DNA of 25,097 nt, taken from DATGMB01 sp035293845. Lineage in GTDB: Bacteria; Acidobacteriota; Terriglobia; Bryobacterales; Bryobacteraceae. Shown here piece by piece: positions 13,730 through 21,402 of this stretch; within the stretch, counting starts at the first letter, position 1; each line of letters starts with the position of its first letter. The notes under the pieces are model-generated. The model did not search any database and was not told where the DNA came from. It saw only the letters and a program-made list of their open reading frames with translations. The stretch is from NCBI GenBank assembly GCA_035293845.1, contig DATGMB010000074.1:1-25097 (forward strand), given 5' to 3'. Made by a program: the position numbers and the translations under genes.

Positions 13730-16234
13730 ATGCGTAAAACCGTCCTTTGCGCCGCCTTCGTGGCCGGACTCGCGCTGCTCGCGCAGCAGCCCGCGCTTTT
13801 CCCGACGATCCGCTCCACTGCCGCTCTGGGACGGCAGGCGGAAGGCTTCTACCTGCTCCCCACGAACCAGATGCTGCGTCCGGCCGGCGGGCAGGCGATG
13901 ATCCCCGGACGTCCCGTGGATATGGCCTTCGATTCGCAGAAGCGCCTGCTCGCGATTCTCAACTGGCGGAGCATCGTGCTGCTCGATGCCGCTGGTAACA
14001 AGCTGGCGGACATTCCGACGCGATCCACTTCCTACATGGGCGTGGCATTCCGGCCGGGCGACCGCGAGCTGTGGGCCAGCGAGACGGCGCGGCAGGGAGA
14101 CAGCATCCTGATCGTCAGGCTCTCGGAAAGCGGGCAGCCGGGCGAGACCAGCCGCATCGAGCTGAAGGGCCACGCCGTGCCCGCGGGCGTGGCCTTTTCT
14201 GAAGACGGCAAGATGGCGTACGTGGCGATGAACCGGAACAACACGCTGGCCGAGATCGACGCTACAACGCGCGAGGTCGTCCGGGAGGTCCCGGTAGGTA
14301 TCGCGCCGTTCGGTGTGGCGATGGCGGCGAAAAGCGGCCGCATCTTCGTGAGCAATCGCGGCGGGCGCCGGCCGCATGAGGGCGATACGACGGCGCCCTC
14401 GAGCGGCTCGGCTGTGGTGACCGATCCCGTGACCGGCTCATCGGCCACCGGCACTGTGAGTGTGGTCGATCCGAAGACGTTGGCGGTGCGGGAAATTGCG
14501 GTTGGCCTCGCGCCGTCGCAGGTGGCGCTCAGCGCGGATGAGAAGCTGCTCGCGGTGGCGAACGCCCATTCCGATTCGGTCAGCATCGTGGATACGGAAA
14601 GCCTGGCGGTGGACGAGGTGAAGATTCCCACCTTCCCCGAAGCGCCGCTCGGCAGCCAGCCGGTGGCCGTGGCATTCACGCCGGACGGCAAGGCGCTGTA
14701 CGTGGCGTGCGGCGGCAATAACGCGATCGCCGTGTTGCAGCGCGCGGGCGGGAAGTGGAACGTCGCGGGAGCGCTCCCGGCGGCGTGGTTCCCCTCCGCG
14801 ATTGCGGCCGATGCCGAAGGCGGGCTGCGGGTGCTGAACCTGAAGGGAACGGGCAACACCGCGAACAGGAAGGGCACGTACAATTCGCGGCAATACGAAG
14901 GGTCGATCGAGCGGATCGCATATCCCACGCCGGAGCAGCTCGCGGAGGGAACCCGGATGGTGAAGGCCGCCAACAGCCCGGTCTACGAGCCGGCGGGCGG
15001 CGTGGCCAATCTCCCCTCGCTGGGCATCCAGCACGTGTTTCTGATCGTCAAAGAGAACCGCACCTACGATCAGATTTTCGGCGATATCGCCAAAGCCAAC
15101 GGCGACCCCAAGCTGGTGATGTATGGGCGCGAAATCACACCCAACCACCACGCTCTGGCGGAGCGGTACGTGGTGCTGGACAATTTCTACACCGCGGGCG
15201 CGATCAGCTTCGATGGCCACCAGTGGCTGATGCAGGCGTTCGTCAGCGATTACGTGGAGCGCGCCTTCGCCAGCTCGCCGCGCGGCTATGCCTGGAACAT
15301 GGCGGATTCGCTCACGGTGGCGCCCACCGGTTTTTTCTGGCAGGCCGCGGCGAAACCGCTTGACGTGCGCATCTATGGCGAATTCCAACTGCCAGCCCGC
15401 TGGGATCCCGAAAAGGAGAGCGCGGTCGATATGGACGAGCGCAACGAGCGCTCCTGGACGGAGTACCTGAAGCTCTGGCGCGAGGGCAAGTGGCAGACCG
15501 CGGTCGGCGCGCGCAGCGGCGTGCCGGCGCTGCAGCCGTACTGCAGCCAGCGCTACCCGCAGAATTCGCTGAGCATCCCGGACCAGATCCGCGCCGAGGA
15601 GTTCCTGCGCGAACTGGGCGAGCACGAAAAGACCGGCCGCTTGCCCAACCTGAGCATCCTGACGCTCAACAGCGATCACACCAGCGGCACGCGGCCCGGA
15701 GCTCCGGCGCCGCGCGCCATGGTGGCGGATGACGATCTGGCGCTGGGCCGCATCGTGGAAGGGATCTCGAAGAGCCGCTTCTGGCCGCACAGCCTGATCC
15801 TGGTCGTGGAGGACGACGCGCAGGACGGCGTGGACCACGTGGACGGGCACCGCACCGTGGCGCTGGCCATCGGCCCGTTCATTCGGCGCGGCGCGGTGGA
15901 CTCGAACCATTACAACCAGGTGAGCATGATCCGCACCATCCAGGAGATTTTCCGGATTCCGCAGCGCACGCGATATCTGGCGGCGGCGCGGGCGATGACC
16001 AGTATCTTCACCGCGCAGCCGGATCTGACGCCGTACGAGCACCTGACCCCCGGCCAGTCCATTGACGAGCTGAACCCGCCGCTGCATGCGCTGGCCGGAC
16101 GCCGCCTGTGGGCCGCGCGCGAATCGGCGGCGATGAATTTCAAGGACCTGGACGATGCGCCGGAGGACACGCTGAACCGGATTCTATGGTGGGATGCGAA
16201 GGGGTACGATGCGCCGTATCCGGGGCGGCGGTGA
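13730..16234 (+). CDS. Secreted YVTN beta-propeller / phosphoesterase fusion
   Basis: The product is 834 residues. It begins with a signal peptide (MRKTVLCAAFVAGLALLAQ). Residues about 50-400 form a seven-bladed YVTN/NHL-type propeller, seen as repeats such as VAFSEDGKMAYVAM, VSVVDPKTLAV, VALSADEKLLAVANAHS and VAFTPDGKALYVACGGNNAIAVL. Residues about 435-834 match the phosphoesterase/alkaline-phosphatase superfamily (phospholipase C-like): HVFLIVKENRTYDQIFGD near 442, LNSDHTSGTRPG near 648, and LILVVEDDAQDGVDHVDGHR near 687. Such proteins are common in Acidobacteria and probably act on phosphoesters outside the cell; the substrate is unknown. The start is ATG 13730. The open frame upstream lies over the divergent gene and has no protein character. 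Confidence 0.9.
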   Translation: MRKTVLCAAFVAGLALLAQQPALFPTIRSTAALGRQAEGFYLLPTNQMLRPAGGQAMIPGRPVDMAFDSQKRLLAILNWRSIVLLDAAGNKLADIPTRSTSYMGVAFRPGDRELWASETARQGDSILIVRLSESGQPGETSRIELKGHAVPAGVAFSEDGKMAYVAMNRNNTLAEIDATTREVVREVPVGIAPFGVAMAAKSGRIFVSNRGGRRPHEGDTTAPSSGSAVVTDPVTGSSATGTVSVVDPKTLAVREIAVGLAPSQVALSADEKLLAVANAHSDSVSIVDTESLAVDEVKIPTFPEAPLGSQPVAVAFTPDGKALYVACGGNNAIAVLQRAGGKWNVAGALPAAWFPSAIAADAEGGLRVLNLKGTGNTANRKGTYNSRQYEGSIERIAYPTPEQLAEGTRMVKAANSPVYEPAGGVANLPSLGIQHVFLIVKENRTYDQIFGDIAKANGDPKLVMYGREITPNHHALAERYVVLDNFYTAGAISFDGHQWLMQAFVSDYVERAFASSPRGYAWNMADSLTVAPTGFFWQAAAKPLDVRIYGEFQLPARWDPEKESAVDMDERNERSWTEYLKLWREGKWQTAVGARSGVPALQPYCSQRYPQNSLSIPDQIRAEEFLRELGEHEKTGRLPNLSILTLNSDHTSGTRPGAPAPRAMVADDDLALGRIVEGISKSRFWPHSLILVVEDDAQDGVDHVDGHRTVALAIGPFIRRGAVDSNHYNQVSMIRTIQEIFRIPQRTRYLAAARAMTSIFTAQPDLTPYEHLTPGQSIDELNPPLHALAGRRLWAARESAAMNFKDLDDAPEDTLNRILWWDAKGYDAPYPGRR

Positions 16235-16378
16235 AGGGTTCGTAAACCGGCAATTTGGGTGCGGCGGCCAACGATAAGCCACTTGCGATTTCCGGCCGCT
16301 TTGGAATCAGTAGGTTACGGAGCCAGGTGGCATATCCATCTGCCGCAAGGCCCGTGCGACGCAGTCGCTAACTAAGGT
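16235..16378. other. Noncoding gap between convergent transcription units
   Basis: 144 bases with no gene. GCGGCC (16264-16269) and GGCCGC (16294-16299) could pair across a 24-base loop, and GTAAACC (16242-16248) is complementary to GGTTTAC (16376-16382). Neither looks like a strong terminator. No tRNA-like sequence was seen. Confidence 0.4.
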
Positions 16379-16990
16379 TTACCGGCGGGGCAATTTCGGC
16401 GGCCGCGGGCCGTGCCGCGTCGCGCGGCCCACCGGCTCATACTCCAGCTCCGTTCCCTCCCGCGCGCAGCGCAGCAGCAGGCCGCCGCGGCTCATGTCGC
16501 CGCGCCCGGCGAATTCGCGCGGGAAGAGGAGGCGATCGCCGAAGATCGCGGACATCGGCTCCAGATACTTCAGCGTGGCGACGCTGCCGAGCAGGATGAA
16601 ATCGCAATCGTCGCCGGCGAGCTCGCGTAGTGTGCGGCAGTCGCGCTCCAGCGGCTCGCGGTAGCGCGCATCGCCGGCGTCGATGGGGATCGAGGCGATC
16701 CAGCGCAGATGGGGCAGCGCGATCGGTGTTTCCGGCGGGACGAGGCCGAAGCCCGCGGTGATGACGAATGCGCCCGGAACATCCGGCGGCGGCGCCGCAA
16801 ATGCCTGCGCGTAGGCCAGCTTGCCGCGGAAGTACAGCCCGCTCATGAAGGCGAAGGTCTCGCCGAGCGTGGCGGAACCGGCGCGCAGCCGCACGGCGAG
16901 ATCGAATCCGGCAGCGGCCCGGAGGAGCAGTGCGCCGCGCTCGCCGCCTGCGTTCGCGGGGGAAAGCAGGAAGATGCGATGCGTGCTCAT
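16379..16990 (-). CDS. Unknown protein, last gene of the repair-like operon
   Basis: The product is 203 residues with no signal peptide or membrane helix. I do not recognise the family with confidence. The order of segments is RIFLLSPANAGGERGALLL, then FMSGLYFRGKLAYAQAF, VITAGFGLVPPETPI, LAGDDCDFILLGSVATLKYL, and LLFPREFAGRGDMSRGGLLLR. These vaguely recall the Rossmann-like YaaA/DUF6884 group, where a GLV/GLL-x-P-[DE]-x-x-I segment also occurs; treat that as a weak hint. The C-terminal 20 residues are basic and disordered. The ATG at 16990 overlaps the stop of the kinase gene (ATGA), so the two are probably translated together, and a shared function with the kinase and polymerase is plausible. 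Confidence 0.7.
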   Translation of the reverse strand: MSTHRIFLLSPANAGGERGALLLRAAAGFDLAVRLRAGSATLGETFAFMSGLYFRGKLAYAQAFAAPPPDVPGAFVITAGFGLVPPETPIALPHLRWIASIPIDAGDARYREPLERDCRTLRELAGDDCDFILLGSVATLKYLEPMSAIFGDRLLFPREFAGRGDMSRGGLLLRCAREGTELEYEPVGRATRHGPRPPKLPRR

Positions 16991-17427
16991 GCGGTCCTCG
17001 CGGTGACCGCGAACGTGCCGTTGGCGGACGCGACCGTAAACAGCTCGTCGAAGCCTTCGGCAACCGTGGGGGGCTCGATGCGGCGGAACGTTCCGATTAC
17101 GCCCGGTGGCGGAATCCGCGCCGTGCCCGCCCGCTGAGCATTGCGGCGCAGCGCCTCTGCGAGCGCGATTTCGAAGTAGTAGCCGGTCACGCGGAAGCCC
17201 GCGGCCCGCGCAGCAGCAATGTAGGGCGCACGCACGGCGGCCAGGGGGTTGGTATTGTCAACGACAAACGGCCGCCCTTCTCGCAGGCAGGCCGCGAGCA
17301 GCTCGCGCTCGCGGTGGCGGGTCTTCACGATATCCAGGCTGATGTGGACGTGGGTGGCGCCGAAGCGCTCGTTGTAAAACGTGGTCTTGCCCGAGCCCTG
17401 GACGCCGGTGAAGATCACGGCCTGCAT
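16987..17427 (-). CDS. P-loop kinase resembling the PNKP 5'-polynucleotide kinase domain
   Basis: The 146-residue product is a single AAA_33/T4-Pnk-like kinase domain. It has Walker A GVQGSGKTT at 8-16, a likely catalytic Asp32 in HISLDIVK, the VVDNTNP motif at 55-61, and a lid arginine region, EALRRNAQR, at about 91-99. The layout NTNP, then RAPYIAAARAAG, then IPPPGVIGTFRRIEPP and TVAEGFDEL follows, from memory, the kinase domain of human polynucleotide kinase-phosphatase (…DNTNPDAASRARY…, …EAPTLAEGF…). That suggests phosphorylation of 5' DNA or RNA ends, but RNA or small-molecule kinases of the same fold cannot be excluded. Its ATG shares one base with the stop of the LigD-type polymerase gene (TGATG), strongly suggesting joint action. 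Confidence 0.78.
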   Translation of the reverse strand: MQAVIFTGVQGSGKTTFYNERFGATHVHISLDIVKTRHRERELLAACLREGRPFVVDNTNPLAAVRAPYIAAARAAGFRVTGYYFEIALAEALRRNAQRAGTARIPPPGVIGTFRRIEPPTVAEGFDELFTVASANGTFAVTARTA

Positions 17428-18353
17428 CAGGCGGCGGAGCGGGTGAGCTCCGGAAGCTTTTGGCGCCGCTCCTGCACGGGCGCGAACAGGTCGCCGAGTC
17501 TTTCCAGGCGCTTCAGCGCGGCGTCCGGAGTCCAGCGGAGCGCGGAGATGCTCTTGCGGCGCGTCGCGCGGCGCAGTTCGTCCCACTCGACGGGCATGGA
17601 GACGTAGGGCTCGGAGTTCTTGGCGCGCAGGGAGTAGACCGCCACGGTGGTCTTGAAATCCGAGTTCTGGCTCCAGTCGATGAACACCTTGCCGGCGCGC
17701 TTCACCTTGGCCATCGAGGAGATGACGAGATCGGAATGCGCGCTTTCGAGAATCTCGGCGAGACGGCGCGCGAACGGCTGCGTTTCCGCATAGCTCGCGG
17801 AGGTATTCAGCGGAGCATAGAGCTGCATGCCTTTGGAGCCGGAGACCTTGGGCCAGCATTCGAGCCCGGCGGCGGCCAGCGCTTCTTTCAGGAGGAACGC
17901 GATCTTGGCGCAGGAGAGCAGGTCGGCGCCTTCGCCGGGATCGAGGTCGAACACCAGCGCGGTGGGCTGGTCGATGTGCGGCACCCGGTGCAGAAAGGGG
18001 TGGAGTTCCAGGTTCGCGGCATTGGCGGCCCAGACGAGCGAAGGCAGGTCGTCCAGCAGCACGTAATGGATGTGCCCGCCTTCGCGCCGCGGAACATCGA
18101 AGGTATGGACCCACTCGGGCGTGAAGGAAGGCGCATCCTTCTCGTAGAAACACTTGCCTTGCACGCCGTTGGGGCAGCGCCGGAGCGTCACGGGATGGCC
18201 CTGAATATGCGGCAGCAGCCAGTCCGATACGCGAATGTAGTAGTCGATCACCTGCCCCTTGGTGAAGCCCAAAGGGTAGAGGGCTTTCGTCAGATTGGTC
18301 AGATCGACAGGGCGGCCGTTGATGGTGACTTCCTGTTTGGCGCGCGAAGGCAT
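17427..18353 (-). CDS. Stand-alone LigD-type polymerase (primase-like) domain protein
   Basis: The 308-residue product matches the polymerase domain of bacterial NHEJ ligase LigD (archaeo-eukaryotic primase fold), which adds (ribo)nucleotides at DNA ends. Family blocks are LTNLTKALYPLGFTKGQVIDYY, HPVTLRRCPNGVQGKCFYEKDAP and LELHPFLHRVP. The metal-binding motif FDLDPGEG (Asp136, Asp138), SGSKGMQLYAPLN (171-183) and KVFIDWSQN (Asp226) are also present. In the motif SGSKGxH the histidine is glutamine here (Gln177); I believe some stand-alone relatives share this but cannot check. No ligase or nuclease domain is attached, and neither Ku nor a ligase gene is in the window. The start is ATG 18353, with in-frame GTG further upstream possible. 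It lies 43 bases after the TPR gene. Confidence 0.9.
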   Translation of the reverse strand: MPSRAKQEVTINGRPVDLTNLTKALYPLGFTKGQVIDYYIRVSDWLLPHIQGHPVTLRRCPNGVQGKCFYEKDAPSFTPEWVHTFDVPRREGGHIHYVLLDDLPSLVWAANAANLELHPFLHRVPHIDQPTALVFDLDPGEGADLLSCAKIAFLLKEALAAAGLECWPKVSGSKGMQLYAPLNTSASYAETQPFARRLAEILESAHSDLVISSMAKVKRAGKVFIDWSQNSDFKTTVAVYSLRAKNSEPYVSMPVEWDELRRATRRKSISALRWTPDAALKRLERLGDLFAPVQERRQKLPELTRSAA

Positions 18354-18396
18354 GAGCGTCTTTTTGCGTGCAGCCTGGACGCCATTGTGCCGGCGG

Positions 18397-18744
18397 TCAC
18401 GGATTGCGCGGCGGATGCCGGGCGAGAAGCTGCGCGGCCCGGGGGTTGCCGTGGCGCTCGCCCGCATCCGCGTGGCGGCGGGCCGAGTCGTAATCGCCCG
18501 CGATGGCGTACATCTCGGCCAATCCGACGTGGGCGTCGGCAAATGCTTCATCGAGGCGCACGGCTTCGAGCAGGAGGCCGCGGGCCTCTTCGGCGCGGCC
18601 GCACATGCGGTAGAGCTGCGCCAGGTGATAATAGGGCCGCGGATTGGCCGGCTCGCGCGCGATCCACGCCATCTGCTCCTCGATGTGCCGGCGCGTCTCG
18701 TGATCGAGCGCGAAATCGATGACCTCGCGGCGCCAGAAGCTCAT
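18397..18744 (-). CDS. TPR-repeat protein
   Basis: The 115-residue product contains two to three tetratricopeptide units. One begins near PANPRPYYHLAQLYRMCGRAEEA, and the next near DEAFADAHVGLAEMYAIAGDYDSA. These give the alternating helix pattern used for protein-protein contacts. There is no signal peptide or membrane helix, so it is probably cytosolic. Its ATG overlaps the stop of the glycerate kinase gene as ATGA, and it is followed after 43 bases by the polymerase gene. Its partner cannot be inferred from the sequence. Confidence 0.8.
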   Translation of the reverse strand: MSFWRREVIDFALDHETRRHIEEQMAWIAREPANPRPYYHLAQLYRMCGRAEEARGLLLEAVRLDEAFADAHVGLAEMYAIAGDYDSARRHADAGERHGNPRAAQLLARHPPRNP

Positions 18745-20024
18745 GCCACCAGCATAATCCGGACGTCCATCACGTTGGTGTTGGTGGGGCCGGTTTTGAT
18801 GAGGTCGCCCAGCGCTTCGAAATAGCGGTAGGAATCGTTGGCGTCGAGGTACCGGCGGGCTTCGGGGCCGCGGGCGAGCGTCTCGCCGTCCGCCACCGCG
18901 CCCGCGGCATCCGTGGGGCCGTCGCTGCCGTCGGTGCCGGCGCTGAACACGACCGCGCGAGGCAGACCCGCGATCCCGATCGCCGCCGCCAGCACGAATT
19001 CCTGGTTGCGGCCGCCGAGTCCTTCGCCGCGGAGCGTAACCGTGGTCTCACCGCCGGTGATGATGCAGGCCGGCGGGCGCGCGGGCTGCCCGCGATCGGC
19101 GATTTCCCGGGCGATGGCCGCGTGCATGCCCGCGATCTCGCGCGTCTCGCCCTCGATGGCGCTGGCCAGCACCAGCGTGCGGTAGCCGAGTGCACGGGCG
19201 CGGCGCGCGGCGGCATCGAGCGCCAGCCGGTTGCTGCCGATCACGGTGTTGCGCACGCGGCGGAAGAGCGGATCGCCCGGTTTGGGCGTTTCCGGAATCT
19301 CGCCGCGCATGCCGGCGGTGATGCGCTCACGGACGGCCGTGGGAACGCGCGCCTCAATGCCGTATTTTTCGAGGATGGCGGCGGCGCGGGCGAAGGTCGA
19401 GGCGTCCGGCGCGGTCGGGCCGGAGCCGATGACATCCAGATCGTCGCCGATCACGTCGCTGAGCAGCAGCGATTCCACCGCGGCGGGCGCGGCGAGGCGC
19501 GCCAGTTGGCCGCCTTTGATGCGCGAAATGTGCTTGCGAATGCAGTTGATCTCGTGGATATTCGCGCCGCAGGCGAGCAGCAGGCGCGTCACGGCCTGCT
19601 TTTCTTCGAGGGTAACCGGCGGAGCGGGCGCGGGAAGCAGTGCGGAGGCGCCGCCGGAAATCAGGCACAGCACGAGGTCCCCGCGCCCGGCGGAATCCGC
19701 CAGCGCGGCGATGCGTTCCGCTCCTGCGACGCCCGCGGCGTCCGGCACGGGGTGGCCGCACTCGTTGAGTTCGATGCGGCGCAGCCGCGCCGTGTGGCCG
19801 TATTTCACGTTGACGAGCCCGGCGGCGATCCGGCGGCCGAGGACGCGCTCTGCAGCCCGCGCCATCGGCGCGCCGGCCTTCCCGGCTCCGACCACGAAGA
19901 TGCGGGCATAACCATCCAGCTTCATGCGCTCCAGGTGGCGCGCGACGGCCGCGGCGGGATCGGCGGCGGCCAGCGCGGCGCGAAAGATGGCGAGGGCATC
20001 GCGGCGCAGGGTGCGGTTGGTCAT
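18741..20024 (-). CDS. Glycerate 2-kinase (DUF4147/MOFRL family)
   Basis: This enzyme phosphorylates D-glycerate to 2-phosphoglycerate, feeding glycolysis. The 427-residue product matches the class II (GckA-type) kinases. The N-terminal DUF4147 domain carries VVGAGKAGAPMARAAE, KYGHT, CGHPVPDAAG, LISGGASALLPAPAP and IRKHISRIKGGQLA. Next is SDVIGDDLDVIGSGPTAPD. The C-terminal MOFRL domain carries ITGGETTVTLRGEGLGGRNQEF and SAGTDGSDGPTDAAGA. All conserved stretches are intact. The ATG at 20024 overlaps the shikimate kinase stop (ATGA). The gene sits in the middle of a seven-gene operon whose members have no common pathway. Confidence 0.95.
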   Translation of the reverse strand: MTNRTLRRDALAIFRAALAAADPAAAVARHLERMKLDGYARIFVVGAGKAGAPMARAAERVLGRRIAAGLVNVKYGHTARLRRIELNECGHPVPDAAGVAGAERIAALADSAGRGDLVLCLISGGASALLPAPAPPVTLEEKQAVTRLLLACGANIHEINCIRKHISRIKGGQLARLAAPAAVESLLLSDVIGDDLDVIGSGPTAPDASTFARAAAILEKYGIEARVPTAVRERITAGMRGEIPETPKPGDPLFRRVRNTVIGSNRLALDAAARRARALGYRTLVLASAIEGETREIAGMHAAIAREIADRGQPARPPACIITGGETTVTLRGEGLGGRNQEFVLAAAIGIAGLPRAVVFSAGTDGSDGPTDAAGAVADGETLARGPEARRYLDANDSYRYFEALGDLIKTGPTNTNVMDVRIMLVA

Positions 20025-20560
20025 TGGAGAACGGGATGGCTCAGGATGGCCTCTACGGCCTCGTCGGGATCGTCGCTGGAAATGGAGACGCGCGCATCGG
20101 CGAGCGCATAGAGCTCGCGGCGGGCGTGGTAAAGGGACGCGAATTTTTCCGGGTCGCGCGCCAGCGGGCGCTCAGGGCCATGCGACTGCCGCGCCAGGCG
20201 CCGCAGGATCGCGTCGAGAGGGCAATCCAGCCACACGCTCACTCCGTTGCCGGCGATCAGCTCGCGGTTGGCGGGTACAGTGAAAGCTCCGCCGCCCAGC
20301 GCCAGCACAGCGGGGTGGCCGCGCTCGATCGATTGGACGTGGCGGCGCAGCATCTCGCTTTCGATGCGTCGGAATTCGGGCTCTCCGCGCGTATCGAAGA
20401 TGGCGGCGATGGCCGATTTCTCGGCGGCCTCGATTTCGCTGTCGAGATCGAAGAAGCTCCAGCCCATGCGGTGCGCCAGGTGGCGCCCGACCGTGGACTT
20501 GCCGCAGGCCATGAAGCCCACGAGATAGATCCCCGGCGTGCGCTTGAGCTTGAGGTTCAC
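20021..20560 (-). CDS. aroK: Shikimate kinase
   Basis: This enzyme phosphorylates shikimate at the 3-hydroxyl with ATP in aromatic amino acid synthesis. The 179-residue product is of usual size. Walker A GFMACGKST is at 15-23, the FFDLDSEIE motif (Asp38, Asp40) binds metal and shikimate, and GEPEFRRIE carries the substrate arginine. ALGGGAF is the GGGA substrate loop, and PERPLA is the lid arginine region. The start is GTG 20560, overlapping the upstream SDR stop as GTGA; no other start suits. A distant paralogue of another P-loop kinase is unlikely given the full motif set. Confidence 0.95.
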   Translation of the reverse strand: MNLKLKRTPGIYLVGFMACGKSTVGRHLAHRMGWSFFDLDSEIEAAEKSAIAAIFDTRGEPEFRRIESEMLRRHVQSIERGHPAVLALGGGAFTVPANRELIAGNGVSVWLDCPLDAILRRLARQSHGPERPLARDPEKFASLYHARRELYALADARVSISSDDPDEAVEAILSHPVLQ

Positions 20561-21330
20561 GATTCCGCCATCCTTGCCATGCGCTCCTGCGCCAGGCCCG
20601 GGAAGAGGCGGTAGAGGCCGAGCAGCAGCCAGCCGCTCGCGGGCGTGACCACGGTGCGCACGCCGCGCTCGACGCCGCGGCGGATATCGCGCGCGCATTC
20701 CTCGGGCGGGATGGCGAAGCGCCGCGAGCGTTGCACGTCCGGCGGCGGCGCCGCGCCGCCGATCGCGTTCCGTTGAAAACCGGTCGTAATGTAGCCGGGG
20801 CAGACCAGCATGGCGTGCACGCCATCGCGCCGCAGTTCGCCACGGAGCCCCACGGTGAGCGAGGTGACCGCGAACTTGGATGCGCTGTAGAGTGTCATCC
20901 ACGGCAGCGTCATCAGGCCGGCGATGGAGCTGATATTGACGATCGTGCCGCTGTGCCGCTCGCGCATGTGCGGCGCGACGAGCTGGATCATGCCCAGCGT
21001 AGCGAAGAAGTTCAGCTCCATGAGGCGGCGCGCGTCCTCCATCCGCGCCTGCCAGGATGGCTCGTAAAGGCCTACACCGGCGTTATTGATCAGGATGTCG
21101 ACCTGGCCGAATCGCTCGATGGTCCGCTCCACCACGCGGCGGCGGGTGTCTTCGAGCGTGAGGTCGCCGGGGGTGATGAGGGCGTCCGGGCCGCCGGCGC
21201 GGCGCAGCGCTTCCTCGTTCCGGGCGATGAGGGACAGCCGGGCGCCGGCGCGCGCGAACTCGGCGGCGCAGGCCGCACCGATGCCTTCCGAAGCTCCTGT
21301 GATGAGGACTACCTTGCCGTCGATGCGCAT
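20557..21330 (-). CDS. Short-chain dehydrogenase/reductase
   Basis: The 257-residue product is a classical SDR with all catalytic elements. It has the TGASEGIG cofactor loop near the N-terminus, LINNAGVG, ISSIAGLMTLPW with the catalytic serine, and YSASK with the Tyr/Lys pair. It also has VCPGYITTGF. The C-terminal WLLLGLYRLFPGLAQ stretch is hydrophobic, as in SDRs that touch membranes, such as the DHRS7-like group. The substrate is unknown. The start is ATG 21330; the frame stays open for 440 bases upstream, but that part runs antisense to the LON gene and has no SDR character. It is the first gene of the seven-gene operon. Confidence 0.9.
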   Translation of the reverse strand: MRIDGKVVLITGASEGIGAACAAEFARAGARLSLIARNEEALRRAGGPDALITPGDLTLEDTRRRVVERTIERFGQVDILINNAGVGLYEPSWQARMEDARRLMELNFFATLGMIQLVAPHMRERHSGTIVNISSIAGLMTLPWMTLYSASKFAVTSLTVGLRGELRRDGVHAMLVCPGYITTGFQRNAIGGAAPPPDVQRSRRFAIPPEECARDIRRGVERGVRTVVTPASGWLLLGLYRLFPGLAQERMARMAES

Positions 21331-21390
21331 TGGGCTGCGGATGGGGTTGGGCCGGACATTCCCTTGCACCACAGGATTAGTCCGAACCGC

Positions 21391-21396
21391 CATAAT
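21391..21396 (+). promoter_or_regulatory. Candidate -10 box (CATAAT), possibly bidirectional
   Basis: CATAAT lies six bases before ATG 21403, so transcription would start at or next to the start codon. The overlapping sequence on the minus strand reads CTATTATG, giving TATTAT toward the divergent SDR operon at 21330. No ribosome site precedes the ATG. Confidence 0.45.
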
Positions 21397-21402
21397 AGTA
21401 CC

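Noticed and set aside
14438..16087. Long minus-strand open frame opposite the propeller/phosphoesterase
   Set aside because: Low-complexity Arg/His/Ala-rich product, no start context, and full overlap with a clear gene.
16300..16378. Possible tRNA or attachment-site remnant in the gap
   Set aside because: No T-loop or anticodon arm can be drawn and no integrase is near.
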